Positions 1 to 7,366 of a stretch of DNA of 40,511 nt are shown here, one piece after another (position 1 is the stretch's first letter; every line of letters starts with the position of its first letter). The stretch lies in contig DAONVO010000011.1 in the NCBI GenBank assembly GCA_035412805.1, forward strand, positions 1-40,511, written 5' to 3'. The notes beneath the pieces are model-generated. The model made no database searches, had not been told where the DNA came from, and was given only the letters and a program-made list of their open reading frames with translations. The DNA comes from DTU018 sp029550685. GTDB lineage: Bacteria; Bacillota; Syntrophomonadia; Syntrophomonadales; Syntrophomonadaceae. A program made the translations under genes and the position numbers.

Positions 1-23
1 TCTATGCCGGTCCGCTAACCAGA

Positions 24-310
24 GCTTGGCATGGTGTTAGCCGGGATGCAGGAGTATAACCGGCTCGCTCCGGGACTCCTCGCGTGCAACACATCGGCTT
101 ACTTCGGTGCGAAGCGGACCACTTGGAATTTGGCATCCATGCACTCAGTCCTCGCTGCTCGAAACGTCCTGTTTCTCTCTCCACTTCGCAGCCCTCAGTT
201 TCGCCGTGGGTTGCAACGGCTCGTCGTACGTCACTCGCCCGGCTAATACTCCTGCCTAACTTGTGCAGTGATGTTTTTATTCATCGTGGCCTGCGCCGCA
301 GGTGACAATT
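24..310. repeat. Dispersed intergenic repeat, long core copy 1
   Basis: About 275 bp that recurs, with scattered substitutions, at about 3533-3812. Both copies share the phrases CTCGCTCCGGGACTCCTCGC, CATCGGCTTACTTCGGTGCG, TGCACTCAGTCCTCGCTGCT and CCCTCAGTTTCGCCGTGGGT in the same order, and both end near GACAATTGC or GATAATTGC. Short pieces recur at 15264-15720 and 34733-34960 in the opposite orientation. Open frames across it (for example 31-246) have no ribosome-binding site and no protein character, so I read it as non-coding. It carries no transposase. Origin and function are unknown. Confidence 0.85.
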
Positions 311-335
311 GCTTTGAAGATGTCTTTCATTTAAG

Positions 336-436
336 CGTAGCGGAAGCTTTTGCTTCCGACATAGGAAAGCCATCATATATATCGTCGCGAGGAGTCCCGG
401 TAGCGGAAACTTAAGTTTCCGCTACTCAAGAGGGAG
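336..436. repeat. Palindrome-bearing repeat module, copy 1
   Basis: A roughly 100 bp module with two dyads: an imperfect hairpin at 341-358 (CGGAAGC / GCTTCCG around a T loop) and a perfect 26-bp palindrome at 400-425 centred on TTAA. The whole module is present as a near-identical reverse complement at 15414-15512. The sequence between the dyads contains the GAGGAGTCCCGG phrase of the long repeat, so the module is part of the same mosaic family. It could be a mobile palindromic element or a structured RNA or DNA site. No coding potential is seen. Confidence 0.8.
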
Positions 437-495
437 AGATGCCAGGATATTCTTTTTATCTCTTTTGCAGCAGGAAACGCTAAGAATATCAAGAA

Positions 496-525
496 TTAAC
501 TCATTTTAAATACAATGGTTATATT
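496..525 (+). promoter_or_regulatory. Candidate sigma-A promoter for the ABC importer
   Basis: TTAACT (496-501) and TATATT (520-525) are separated by 18 bp, about 30 bp upstream of the first gene of the importer operon. The match is 4/6 and 5/6 to consensus. I see no riboswitch-like fold in 437-556, so substrate-linked control cannot be read from the leader. Confidence 0.45.
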
Positions 526-556
526 TTCTTGTTAGGGCTGGAAAGGGGAAGATGGA

Positions 557-1534
557 ATGAGAAAAGTTATTATTGGGGTTGTGGTCATTCTACTGCTTCT
601 AGGGGTGACGACAATTTACATATATAAAAACAATAGCCCACCTGCAGTACAGCTCTTAGATCAGGTAGTCTTGTTGAATCCTTCAGGACCTACTGCCATT
701 CCAGTAATAGGTATGGATAGTAAGGAAGTTTTGGGAGACCTCAATGTAAGCGTACAGTATTGGAATAACACTGACGAAGTCTTGGCCAGTCTAGCCAAAA
801 ACGAAGCTCAATTTTTGGTTATGCCTATCAGTGCCGGAGTTAATATGTACAATCAAGGAATGGATATAGCTTTGCTGGGGGTTCACGGGTGGAAACTGTT
901 TTATTTAATCTCCAGAGACGGTGTGGAATTTGCCGGCTGGAATTCCATGAAGAACATGAATATATATACCCCGGTAGGTAAAGGCCAGACGGCTGATGTT
1001 ATAATGCGGGCTTCATTCAAGGAAGCTGGCTTGGAGCCAGGGGTGGACGTAAAAATTAATTATGCTCCGCCTCAAGAAATTGTGGCTCTGTTTAAGGAAG
1101 GCAAAATCGATTTTGCTGCTTTGCCTGAACCTTTCGTAACTATGGCCATCCAGGGCGGTAAAGGACAGGTTGTATTGGATTTCCAAAAATACTGGGCAGA
1201 TATGACCGGACTTAATGACAGAATACCTATTTCCGGCCTGTTTGTTACTAAGCAATTTTTAAAGGATTACCCGGCTGAAACTGAAAAGTTTGTGGGCTTA
1301 TTTGACAAATCTATAAACTGGTCAAATGAAAATCCGGATTTGGCTATAGAAAAGAGCAAGGATATTCTTCCTGTTCCACCAGCTGTCATAAAAGCTGCTT
1401 TAGAGCGGATTGATTTTTACTATGTCCCCAGTCAGGAATGCCAGGAGGAAGTTAATGCCTATCTGGCCAAGATAAAAGAACTAGATACTGAAAGTATCAG
1501 TAAAGTACCCGACTCAGGATTTTATGCAAAATGA
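557..1534 (+). CDS. ABC transporter substrate-binding protein, NitT/TauT (NMT1-like) family
   Basis: A 325-residue extracytoplasmic solute-binding protein. Residues 1-23 form a hydrophobic N-terminal segment after MRK. No lipobox cysteine is visible, so it is probably an uncleaved membrane anchor or a secreted signal rather than a lipoprotein. The body has the NMT1/SsuA pattern: an opening strand (LNPSGPTAIPVIG), a 'NEAQFLVMPISAGVNMY' loop and a closing 'FAALPEPFVTMAIQ' segment. The start is backed by the purine-rich GGAAAGGGGAAGATGGA directly upstream. The gene overlaps the permease gene by 4 nt (ATGA), so the three transporter genes form one operon. Family members carry sulfonates, nitrate, pyrimidines or thiamine precursors. 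Nothing here identifies the ligand. Confidence 0.85.
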   Translation: MRKVIIGVVVILLLLGVTTIYIYKNNSPPAVQLLDQVVLLNPSGPTAIPVIGMDSKEVLGDLNVSVQYWNNTDEVLASLAKNEAQFLVMPISAGVNMYNQGMDIALLGVHGWKLFYLISRDGVEFAGWNSMKNMNIYTPVGKGQTADVIMRASFKEAGLEPGVDVKINYAPPQEIVALFKEGKIDFAALPEPFVTMAIQGGKGQVVLDFQKYWADMTGLNDRIPISGLFVTKQFLKDYPAETEKFVGLFDKSINWSNENPDLAIEKSKDILPVPPAVIKAALERIDFYYVPSQECQEEVNAYLAKIKELDTESISKVPDSGFYAK

Positions 1535-2274
1535 TTAAACTTAGAAGAACCCTCTTAGGAATAATTCTCTTTCTGGTGATATGGCAGGTATTGGCCATCT
1601 ATTTAGATGCCAATACCATTATTCCTGGCTTAGGTGCCATCTACAACGAACTAACTAGTCTTATTGGGAAACAGACCTTTTTAGTTGCTGTAGTCAGCAC
1701 CATAGGCAAGGTTATAGTAGCCTTGTTGTTGACATTGTTAATTGGTTTGCCACTGGGATTTTTATTGGGAATTAACAATAAGCTTTTTGATATGTTCAGG
1801 CCAATCATCATGGTAATTCAAGCAGTCCCAGTGATATCCTGGTTAACTCTGGTTATTTTCGCCTGGGGGATAGGATTTAGAGGACCCATTTTTATTACTT
1901 TCCTTTCTCTATTTCCTATCGCCCTGCTCACTACAGTGTCAGGGGTAAGAAATCTCGATAAAAATTTGTTGGAAATGGCCACATTGTACCAGGTACCCCG
2001 CTGGCTGGTAATAAAATATATATACCTGGGCTCATTACTGCCTTTCATAGTGGCAATTCTGGATGTTACCTTAGGACAAGCCTGGAAAGTAATTTTAGTT
2101 TCCGAATACCTGTGTGGCAATTCGGGGTTAGGAGTGCTTATTTTAGCTGCCCGCTATGAAGTTAATCCGGCTAAAGTATGGGCCTTAACTTTTTTTGCAG
2201 TATTATTAGGTCTTATTGCCGAACGCCTGGTCAAGCTGTTATTAAGAAAGGTAGCTAAACGATGGGCAATTTAA
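1531..2274 (+). CDS. ABC transporter permease, NitT/TauT family
   Basis: A 247-residue integral membrane protein with about six hydrophobic segments and the binding-protein-dependent transport fold of the SsuC/TauC type. The cytoplasmic coupling loop is at about residues 145-170 (MATLYQVPRWLVIKYIYLGS), where the ATPase docks. It starts inside the stop of the binding protein gene and overlaps the ATPase gene by 13 nt, which implies translational coupling. It forms the membrane channel for the unknown anion or organic substrate. The length is normal for the family. Confidence 0.88.
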   Translation: MIKLRRTLLGIILFLVIWQVLAIYLDANTIIPGLGAIYNELTSLIGKQTFLVAVVSTIGKVIVALLLTLLIGLPLGFLLGINNKLFDMFRPIIMVIQAVPVISWLTLVIFAWGIGFRGPIFITFLSLFPIALLTTVSGVRNLDKNLLEMATLYQVPRWLVIKYIYLGSLLPFIVAILDVTLGQAWKVILVSEYLCGNSGLGVLILAARYEVNPAKVWALTFFAVLLGLIAERLVKLLLRKVAKRWAI

Positions 2275-2957
2275 TTAAAATTACCAACTTGGCAAAGTCA
2301 TTTAATGATAAAAAAGTATTGGACAATATTAATCTTTCCATTGATAAATCAGAACGCGTTGCCCTCATAGGTCCTTCAGGAGCAGGTAAAACTACTTTAC
2401 TGCGTATTATTTCTGGTTTAGAAACACCTTCTCAAGGGACTATACAAATACATAATCATAATACCGGCTATGTTTTTCAGGAACCCAGGTTAATTCCCTG
2501 GCGCAATGTAGAACAGAATTTATTATTCGTGAAGCCGGATGCTGACTTGGAAGACATCCTGGTTAAGATTCGTCTTAAGGATTATAAAAATCATTACCCT
2601 CATCAACTGAGTGGGGGAATGAAACAAAGGGTTAACCTGGCTCGCGCCTTAGTAACCAATCCTGATTTACTTATTATGGACGAACCCTTTTCTTCCTTGG
2701 ATTTACCTATCAAATTGGAAATAATCAATGATGTTCTAATACAGTGGCAGGAAAGAAAGTTTACCATGATAATTGTAACTCACGATCTTAAGGAAGCATT
2801 GTTATTAGCTGATAGAGTTATCATTTTATCTTCCAGCCCCGGGCAAGTTGTAGAAGATTTCACTGTTGATTTAAAAGATTTAAATAGAAAAATATCTGAT
2901 CCCGCTTTGCTCAACATAGAATCAGATATTTTGCATGTCCTATCCAACGTTTATTAA
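2262..2957 (+). CDS. ABC transporter ATP-binding protein, NitT/TauT family
   Basis: A 231-residue ATPase with Walker A GPSGAGKTT (37-45), the Q-loop region VFQEPRLIPW (71-80), ABC signature LSGGMKQR (116-123), Walker B LLIMDEP (136-142) and a switch histidine in VTHD. It is the closing gene of the importer operon and powers uptake through the permease. Its TAA overlaps the stop of the convergent gene at 2954, so the two transcripts meet tail to tail with no room for a separate terminator. Homology is clear but the substrate remains open. Confidence 0.92.
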   Translation: MGNLIKITNLAKSFNDKKVLDNINLSIDKSERVALIGPSGAGKTTLLRIISGLETPSQGTIQIHNHNTGYVFQEPRLIPWRNVEQNLLFVKPDADLEDILVKIRLKDYKNHYPHQLSGGMKQRVNLARALVTNPDLLIMDEPFSSLDLPIKLEIINDVLIQWQERKFTMIIVTHDLKEALLLADRVIILSSSPGQVVEDFTVDLKDLNRKISDPALLNIESDILHVLSNVY

Positions 2958-3346
2958 ACTCTGCCGCCGTTTTCCTTAATTATTTTAACAGCTTCTTGAA
3001 CTCTCTCCTCTTTAGTGACCAATGTAAGTAAAAAAGCAGTACCTCCGGATGCACCCGCATCTGGATTTCCTAAACCGCTGGCTGAATCAGAAGCCGCTAA
3101 CCAAGGATTGGGGCCTTCATCTGGACTGCTGATGGAATATAAAACTGGGCCGCTTAAGGTTAGGGCATTATTAATGGGTTGGCTTAGTTCATTATCTATT
3201 CTCGTGTCATATCTCGATATCCGGTCTATGGCTATAGAACCTTCATCAATAGGTATACCCGCACTTTGAAGTTCTTGTAAAGCCTTATCGGCATTGATGC
3301 TGGACGGAAAATATGCCAATATGCTTCTTTCACCTTTTTCCAGCAT
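2954..3346 (-). CDS. Small YflT/GsiB-neighbour-like stress protein (weak family assignment)
   Basis: A 130-residue soluble protein. Residues 8-45 (ILAYFPSSINADKALQEL...) resemble the beta-alpha-beta opening of the heat-induced YflT/general stress 17M group, in which a ferredoxin-like half precedes a glycine-rich part. Here a low-complexity Gly/Ala/Ser/Asn section (about 75-105) separates it from a C-terminal helix (KEERVQEAVKIIKENGG). The start is backed by CTGGAGGTG 8 nt upstream on the minus strand. It is convergent with the importer ATPase gene, overlapping by 4 nt. No catalytic motif is visible, and the family call is tentative. Confidence 0.65.
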   Translation of the reverse strand: MLEKGERSILAYFPSSINADKALQELQSAGIPIDEGSIAIDRISRYDTRIDNELSQPINNALTLSGPVLYSISSPDEGPNPWLAASDSASGLGNPDAGASGGTAFLLTLVTKEERVQEAVKIIKENGGRV

Positions 3347-3390
3347 TGTTTCACCTCCAGGATTAGTTTAGGTATTTTCATAAAACCTTA

Positions 3391-3532
3391 TTAACGGTTT
3401 CTCGCTCCGCTTTGCAGCCCTCAGTTTCGCCGTGGGTGGCAACGGTTCGTCGTACGTCGCTCGCCCCGCTAATATCTCTGCTTAAGCCTCGCAACGATGT
3501 TCTCTCGCCTGCCCCAAGCCACCCTGCAGGAG
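3391..3532. repeat. Dispersed intergenic repeat, partial copy
   Basis: A second, truncated copy of the 3' half of the long repeat. It carries TTGCAGCCCTCAGTTTCGCC, the 'GTGGGTGGCAACGGTTCGTC' stretch and then 'CGCTAATATCTCTGCTTAAG', and it leads straight into a full copy. The two therefore stand as a direct tandem, which indicates either local duplication or repeated insertion into the same site. Confidence 0.75.
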
Positions 3533-3812
3533 CTTTAGCCAGGACGCAGGGGTATTAGCCGGCTCGCTCCGGGACTCCTCGCCTGCAACCCATCGGCTTA
3601 CTTCGGTGCGAAGCGGACCGCTCGGAATTCGGCATACATGCACTCAGTCCTCGCTGCTCGAAACGTCCTGTTTCTCGCTCCGCTTCGCAGCCCTCAGTTT
3701 CGCCGTGGGTTGCAACGGCTCGTCGTAGTCGCTCGCCCCGCTAATAACCCTGCTTAAGCCGCACAGCGATGTTTTCGTTCATCGTGGTCTACACCACCGG
3801 TGATAATTGCTG
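3533..3812. repeat. Dispersed intergenic repeat, long core copy 2
   Basis: A full-length copy of the element at 24-310 in the same orientation, close to 85-90 percent identical by eye. Differences are mainly single substitutions, for example a short deletion at CGTCGTAGTCGC where copy 1 has CGTCGTACGTCAC. It ends in GATAATTGCTGTGAAAAT, which as a reverse complement (ATTTTCACAGCAAT) recurs at the ends of the blocks near 15690 and 34870. This may mark an element boundary. Confidence 0.85.
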
Positions 3813-3819
3813 TGAAAAT

Positions 3820-4235
3820 TACCTCTCCATGTCATCGCCCCCTTCGGGGACTTCTGATGCTCGCTGACGCTCACTACTAATGTTGCGAGGAGCGGAGCGA
3901 CGTGGCGATCTCAAAAAGCTATTGTATGTGTCATCGCTCTAAAGGACTACCCCCTTCGGGGACATCTGATGTGTTCAAACCCTACGAGTTATGAACACAA
4001 TTAGGGTTGCTGATGTTCGCTTACGCTCACTATTAATGTTGCTAGGCCTCGGAGTGCCGTGGCGATCTCATTCAACATACCTGCATGACCCGTGAGAGAT
4101 TGCTTCGCTGCGCTCGCAATAACGCACATGATGGCTGTAGGTAGAGATTGCCACGCCCCGTCGGGGCTCGCAATGACACGAAAGGTAATTTTCATTTATC
4201 GTGGATTGTTCTTAATGTGATAATTGCAATGACAG
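3820..4235. repeat. Mosaic of short GCGAGGAGCG/TGGCGATCTC-type repeats
   Basis: Several copies of a short hairpin-forming repeat: TTGCGAGGAGCGGAGCGACG followed by TGGCGATCTC at 3883-3915, a degenerate copy at 4037-4070, and inverted copies at 4090-4125 and 4143-4180 (GAGATTGCCACGCC...GGGGCTCGCAATGACA). Two CCCCTTCGGGGAC mini-hairpins lie at 3840-3852 and 3950-3962. Repeats of this kind are widespread between genes in many bacteria and give rise to spurious 'IASAAKQS' ORFs such as the one at 4001-4195. No gene is seen from 3347 to 4245. Confidence 0.8.
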
Positions 4236-4245
4236 CGTTTCCTTC

Positions 4246-4983
4246 TCATTGCCAGTATACCGGTTTGCCGGTGATGGAGCGGATCAACTGAGCCAGGTCA
4301 TTCATTTGCTGGGAGGAAGGGGGCTGGGTTCTGTGCAGGGTATAATCCAGACCCAGCAGGTCCCACTTGTGGGCTCCCAGGGCATGGTAGGGCAGTAGGT
4401 CAATCCTCTCCACCCTGTCCAAAGTCTTGACCAGTTCGGCCATGGCAGTTACATCCTGGGGATTATCGGTTAAATCAGGTACCACTACATAGCGAATCCA
4501 CAGCCTCACATTATGTTGGTTAATAAGACATAGATTTGCGATATTCAGCTGATTGCCGAGTCCAGTCAACTGGTGGCTTTTTTGGGAGTCAATGTGCTTG
4601 ATATCGGCCAGAAATAGGTCGGTAACCGGCAGCACCCTTTCCACCTTGGAGGTGCTGACATACAAGGAAGTGTCTATGGCGGTGGAAATATGCTCTGCCT
4701 GGCAGGCTGTAAACAACTCTTCCACGAATTCTGCCTGCAGCAAGGGTTCGCCTCCTGATACGGTCACTCCACCTCCGGAAGCACGGAAATAGGGAATACC
4801 CCGGCGGATTATTTTAATTAACTCAGCTGCAGTATATTCCTGAGCCGAAGCATTGGCCATTGACCAGGTATCCGGGTTTTGGCAATACCGGCAGCGCAAG
4901 GGACAGCCCTGCAAGAATATCACCGTGCGGATACCGGGGCCATCCAGAGTGCTGAAGGTATCTATAGAATGAACCAGTCCCAT
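4246..4983 (-). CDS. pflA: Pyruvate formate-lyase activating enzyme (radical SAM)
   Basis: A 245-residue glycyl radical activase. The radical SAM cluster motif is GCPLRCRYC, with Cys27, Cys31 and Cys34 (CxxxCxxC), followed by the activase-type QNPDTW and the SAM-binding SGGEPLLQ segment. The short form without an extra 4Fe-4S insert matches PflA-type activases. It generates the glycyl radical on the formate acetyltransferase encoded just upstream. The two genes are separated by only 2 nt and must be co-transcribed on the minus strand. The start is ATG. Confidence 0.95.
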   Translation of the reverse strand: MGLVHSIDTFSTLDGPGIRTVIFLQGCPLRCRYCQNPDTWSMANASAQEYTAAELIKIIRRGIPYFRASGGGVTVSGGEPLLQAEFVEELFTACQAEHISTAIDTSLYVSTSKVERVLPVTDLFLADIKHIDSQKSHQLTGLGNQLNIANLCLINQHNVRLWIRYVVVPDLTDNPQDVTAMAELVKTLDRVERIDLLPYHALGAHKWDLLGLDYTLHRTQPPSSQQMNDLAQLIRSITGKPVYWQ

Positions 4984-4985
4984 TT

Positions 4986-7211
4986 CTACATCCTCTTATA
5001 GAAGGTGCGGGCGATAATCTCTTCCTGCTGTTCCCGGTTCAGCTTGGTGAAATGTACTGCATAGCCGGACACGCGGATGGTCAGATCAGGATACTGTTCA
5101 GGATGTTCCATGGCTTCCCGCAGGGTTTCCAGGTTAAGTACGTTTACATTGATATGGTGAGGTTCCTGGGCAAAATACCCGCATAAAAAGCCTACCAGAT
5201 TGTTGATACGCTCAGCTTCGCTGCTGCCCAGGGCATTGGGGACGATGGAAAAAGTATAGGAGATTCCATCGCGGGCAAAGCCATATGGCAGTTTGGCTAC
5301 CGAATTGGCAGCGGCTATGGCACCATGCTCTTCGCGACCGTGCATGGGGTTGGCTCCCGGGGCCAGAGGTTCCCCGCGTTTGCGCCCGTCAGGGGTGGTG
5401 CCGGTGTGCTTGCCGTACATTACATTGGAAGTAATGGTCAAAATGGACAGGGTATGCAGGGAATTCTTGTAACTGGGGTAGCGGCGCAGCTTGCGCATAA
5501 AGGTCTTGACCAGATCTACCGCTATCATGTCCACCCGGTCATCATCATTGCCGAACTTAGGAAAGTCCCCTTCTATTTCAAAATCAATTATTAAACCGCT
5601 CTGGTCACGAATGGGTTTCACCCGGGCATAGCGTATCGCGCTGAGAGAATCAGTTACCACTGATAGTCCGGCTATACCGAAAGCGATAAAATGAGTGAGG
5701 TCGGTATCATGCAAGGCCATTTCGATGCGTTCATATGAGTAGCGATCATGCATGTAATGAATCACATTCATGGTATTGACATACAGCTTGGCCAGCCAGT
5801 CCATCTGTTTGTCCAGCCGGTGCATCACCTGATCATAGTCCAGGACATCATCAGGGTATACCGGCATTTCCAGTCCTACCTGCTGGCCGGTTATTTCATC
5901 CCGGCCTCCGTTAAGGGCATACAGCAATAGTTTAGCCAGATTACACCGGGCGCCAAAGTACTGGCTTTCCTTGCCCATACGCATAGCCGATACGCAGCAG
6001 GCAATGCCGTAATCATCTCCATAAAAGGGACGCATAATATCATCATTCTCATACTGGATAGCACTGGTGGTTATGGAAAGGTGGGCGCAGTACTCCATAA
6101 AGGGGCGGGGCAGGTGATTGGACCATAAAACCGTCAGGTTAGGTTCGGGGGATGGGCCCAAGGTTTCCAGGGTATGCAGCATCCGGTAAGTTGTTTTGGT
6201 TACCAGAGTACGTCCATCAACTCCCATTCCGCCTAGAGCCTCAGTTATCCAGTTAGGGTCTCCGGCAAACAGGTCACTGTAACCGGGAGTACGCAGGTGA
6301 CGCACCAGGCGTAACTTGATGACCAGCTGGTCTACCAGCTCCTGAGCCTCAGCTTCGGTTAGAACTCCGGCCTGCAGATCTCTTTCAATATATATGTCCA
6401 GGAAGGTGGAAACCCGGCCCAAGCTCATAGCCGCTCCGTTTTGCTCTTTGATAGCAGCCAGAAAACCAAAATATAGCCACTGTACCGCTTGGGTAGCGTT
6501 GGCGGCCGGCTGGGAGATGTCAAAACCGTAGCTTAAGGCCATCTCCTTTAATTCCTTTAAAGCCTGGATCTGATCGTACAGTTCTTCCCGCTGGCGTATA
6601 ACCTGATCGGTCATTACATCACTGGTCAACTTGCGATCCAGCTCTTTAGCTTCAATGAGCCGATCAACGCCATAAAGAGCTACACGCCGGTAATCGCCGA
6701 TGATCCGTCCCCGTCCGTAAGAGTCAGGTAAACCAGTGATGATGCCCGATTTACGAGCCAGGCGCATTTCCGCGGTATAGACGGTAAAAACACCTTCATT
6801 ATGAGTGCGCCGGTGTTTGGAAAAGAACTCCTCTACCTGGGGATTTATCCGGTAGCCGTATGCCTGGCAGGCATTAACAGCATGGCGCAGGCCGCCGTAA
6901 ACCTGAATGGCGCGCTTCAAGGGCTCATCAGTTTGCAATCCCACTATTAATTCCAACTCCCGATTAATGTAGCCGGGGGGATGGCTGGTTATATTTAGAG
7001 GAATGTCGGGGTCAACAGCATAAACCCCCTGGCGCTTGCGCTCTTCAGCCAGCAGGGAGCGGCATTTTTCCCACAGACGTTTAGTACGTTCGGTAGGCGG
7101 AGATAGAAAGGAGGCATCCTCCAGATACGGACGATAGTTCTTCTGAATAAAATCCCGTACATCTATTTCATACATCCATTGTCCCGGATTAAAACTGTGC
7201 CAGGGATCCAT
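4986..7211 (-). CDS. pflB: Formate acetyltransferase (pyruvate formate-lyase)
   Basis: A 741-residue glycyl radical enzyme that splits pyruvate with CoA into acetyl-CoA and formate. The paired active-site cysteines are Cys405-Cys406 in GIACCVSAMRMGK. The radical glycine is Gly716 in RVSGYAVHF, followed by the typical C-terminal helix ending TFYKRM. The Cys-Cys pair separates true PFL from glycerol dehydratase and other glycyl radical relatives. Its length is close to that of classical PFL. Start ATG 7211 lies behind GGAAAGGAAG. It heads a pflB-pflA operon and faces the ABC-F gene across a 155 bp divergent region. The enzyme is oxygen sensitive, consistent with an anaerobic host. Confidence 0.96.
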   Translation of the reverse strand: MDPWHSFNPGQWMYEIDVRDFIQKNYRPYLEDASFLSPPTERTKRLWEKCRSLLAEERKRQGVYAVDPDIPLNITSHPPGYINRELELIVGLQTDEPLKRAIQVYGGLRHAVNACQAYGYRINPQVEEFFSKHRRTHNEGVFTVYTAEMRLARKSGIITGLPDSYGRGRIIGDYRRVALYGVDRLIEAKELDRKLTSDVMTDQVIRQREELYDQIQALKELKEMALSYGFDISQPAANATQAVQWLYFGFLAAIKEQNGAAMSLGRVSTFLDIYIERDLQAGVLTEAEAQELVDQLVIKLRLVRHLRTPGYSDLFAGDPNWITEALGGMGVDGRTLVTKTTYRMLHTLETLGPSPEPNLTVLWSNHLPRPFMEYCAHLSITTSAIQYENDDIMRPFYGDDYGIACCVSAMRMGKESQYFGARCNLAKLLLYALNGGRDEITGQQVGLEMPVYPDDVLDYDQVMHRLDKQMDWLAKLYVNTMNVIHYMHDRYSYERIEMALHDTDLTHFIAFGIAGLSVVTDSLSAIRYARVKPIRDQSGLIIDFEIEGDFPKFGNDDDRVDMIAVDLVKTFMRKLRRYPSYKNSLHTLSILTITSNVMYGKHTGTTPDGRKRGEPLAPGANPMHGREEHGAIAAANSVAKLPYGFARDGISYTFSIVPNALGSSEAERINNLVGFLCGYFAQEPHHINVNVLNLETLREAMEHPEQYPDLTIRVSGYAVHFTKLNREQQEEIIARTFYKRM

Positions 7212-7290
7212 TGCATCTACTTCCTTTCCACTGGAGTTCAGTTGTAGTATTTACCCACTGCCCAGAAAAATTACGGAATAATAAAGGGAT

Positions 7291-7327
7291 CAGGTGGACT
7301 GTGCCATTTACGATAGGTGTCCACCTG
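7291..7327. promoter_or_regulatory. Perfect inverted repeat, candidate operator
   Basis: CAGGTGGAC (7291-7299) and GTCCACCTG (7319-7327) form a perfect 9-bp dyad with a 19-bp spacer, lying in the pflB/ABC-F divergent region. It flanks the candidate -35 element (7307-7312) of the ABC-F promoter, so a dimeric protein bound here would block that promoter. It lies upstream of the predicted transcript start, so an attenuator hairpin is less likely. Confidence 0.5.
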
Positions 7328-7336
7328 GCCTATAAT
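7307..7336 (+). promoter_or_regulatory. Candidate sigma-A promoter of the ABC-F gene
   Basis: A perfect -10 box TATAAT (7331-7336) lies 18 bp after TTTACG (7307-7312), about 30 bp upstream of the chosen ATG at 7367. It supports the shorter ABC-F reading frame, because the ATG at 7211 would lie upstream of transcription. Confidence 0.6.
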
Positions 7337-7366
7337 TATGAAGATCCTAAGTTGGAGCTGAATAGC

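Noticed and set aside
31..305. Two overlapping plus-strand ORFs (71 and 73 residues)
   Set aside because: They lie inside the dispersed repeat, have no ribosome site, and their frames are not kept in the second copy at 3533-3812.
4001..4195. 64-residue minus-strand ORF with IASAAKQS
   Set aside because: A typical spurious translation of the GCGAGGAGCG-type intergenic repeat.
3391..4240. CRISPR array in the repeat-rich region
   Set aside because: The repeats are irregular in length, orientation and spacing, with no unique spacers and no cas genes.
7211..7366. 52-residue N-terminal extension of the ABC-F protein
   Set aside because: No ribosome site at 7211, the extension is not family-like, and a TATAAT promoter lies between it and the ATG at 7367.
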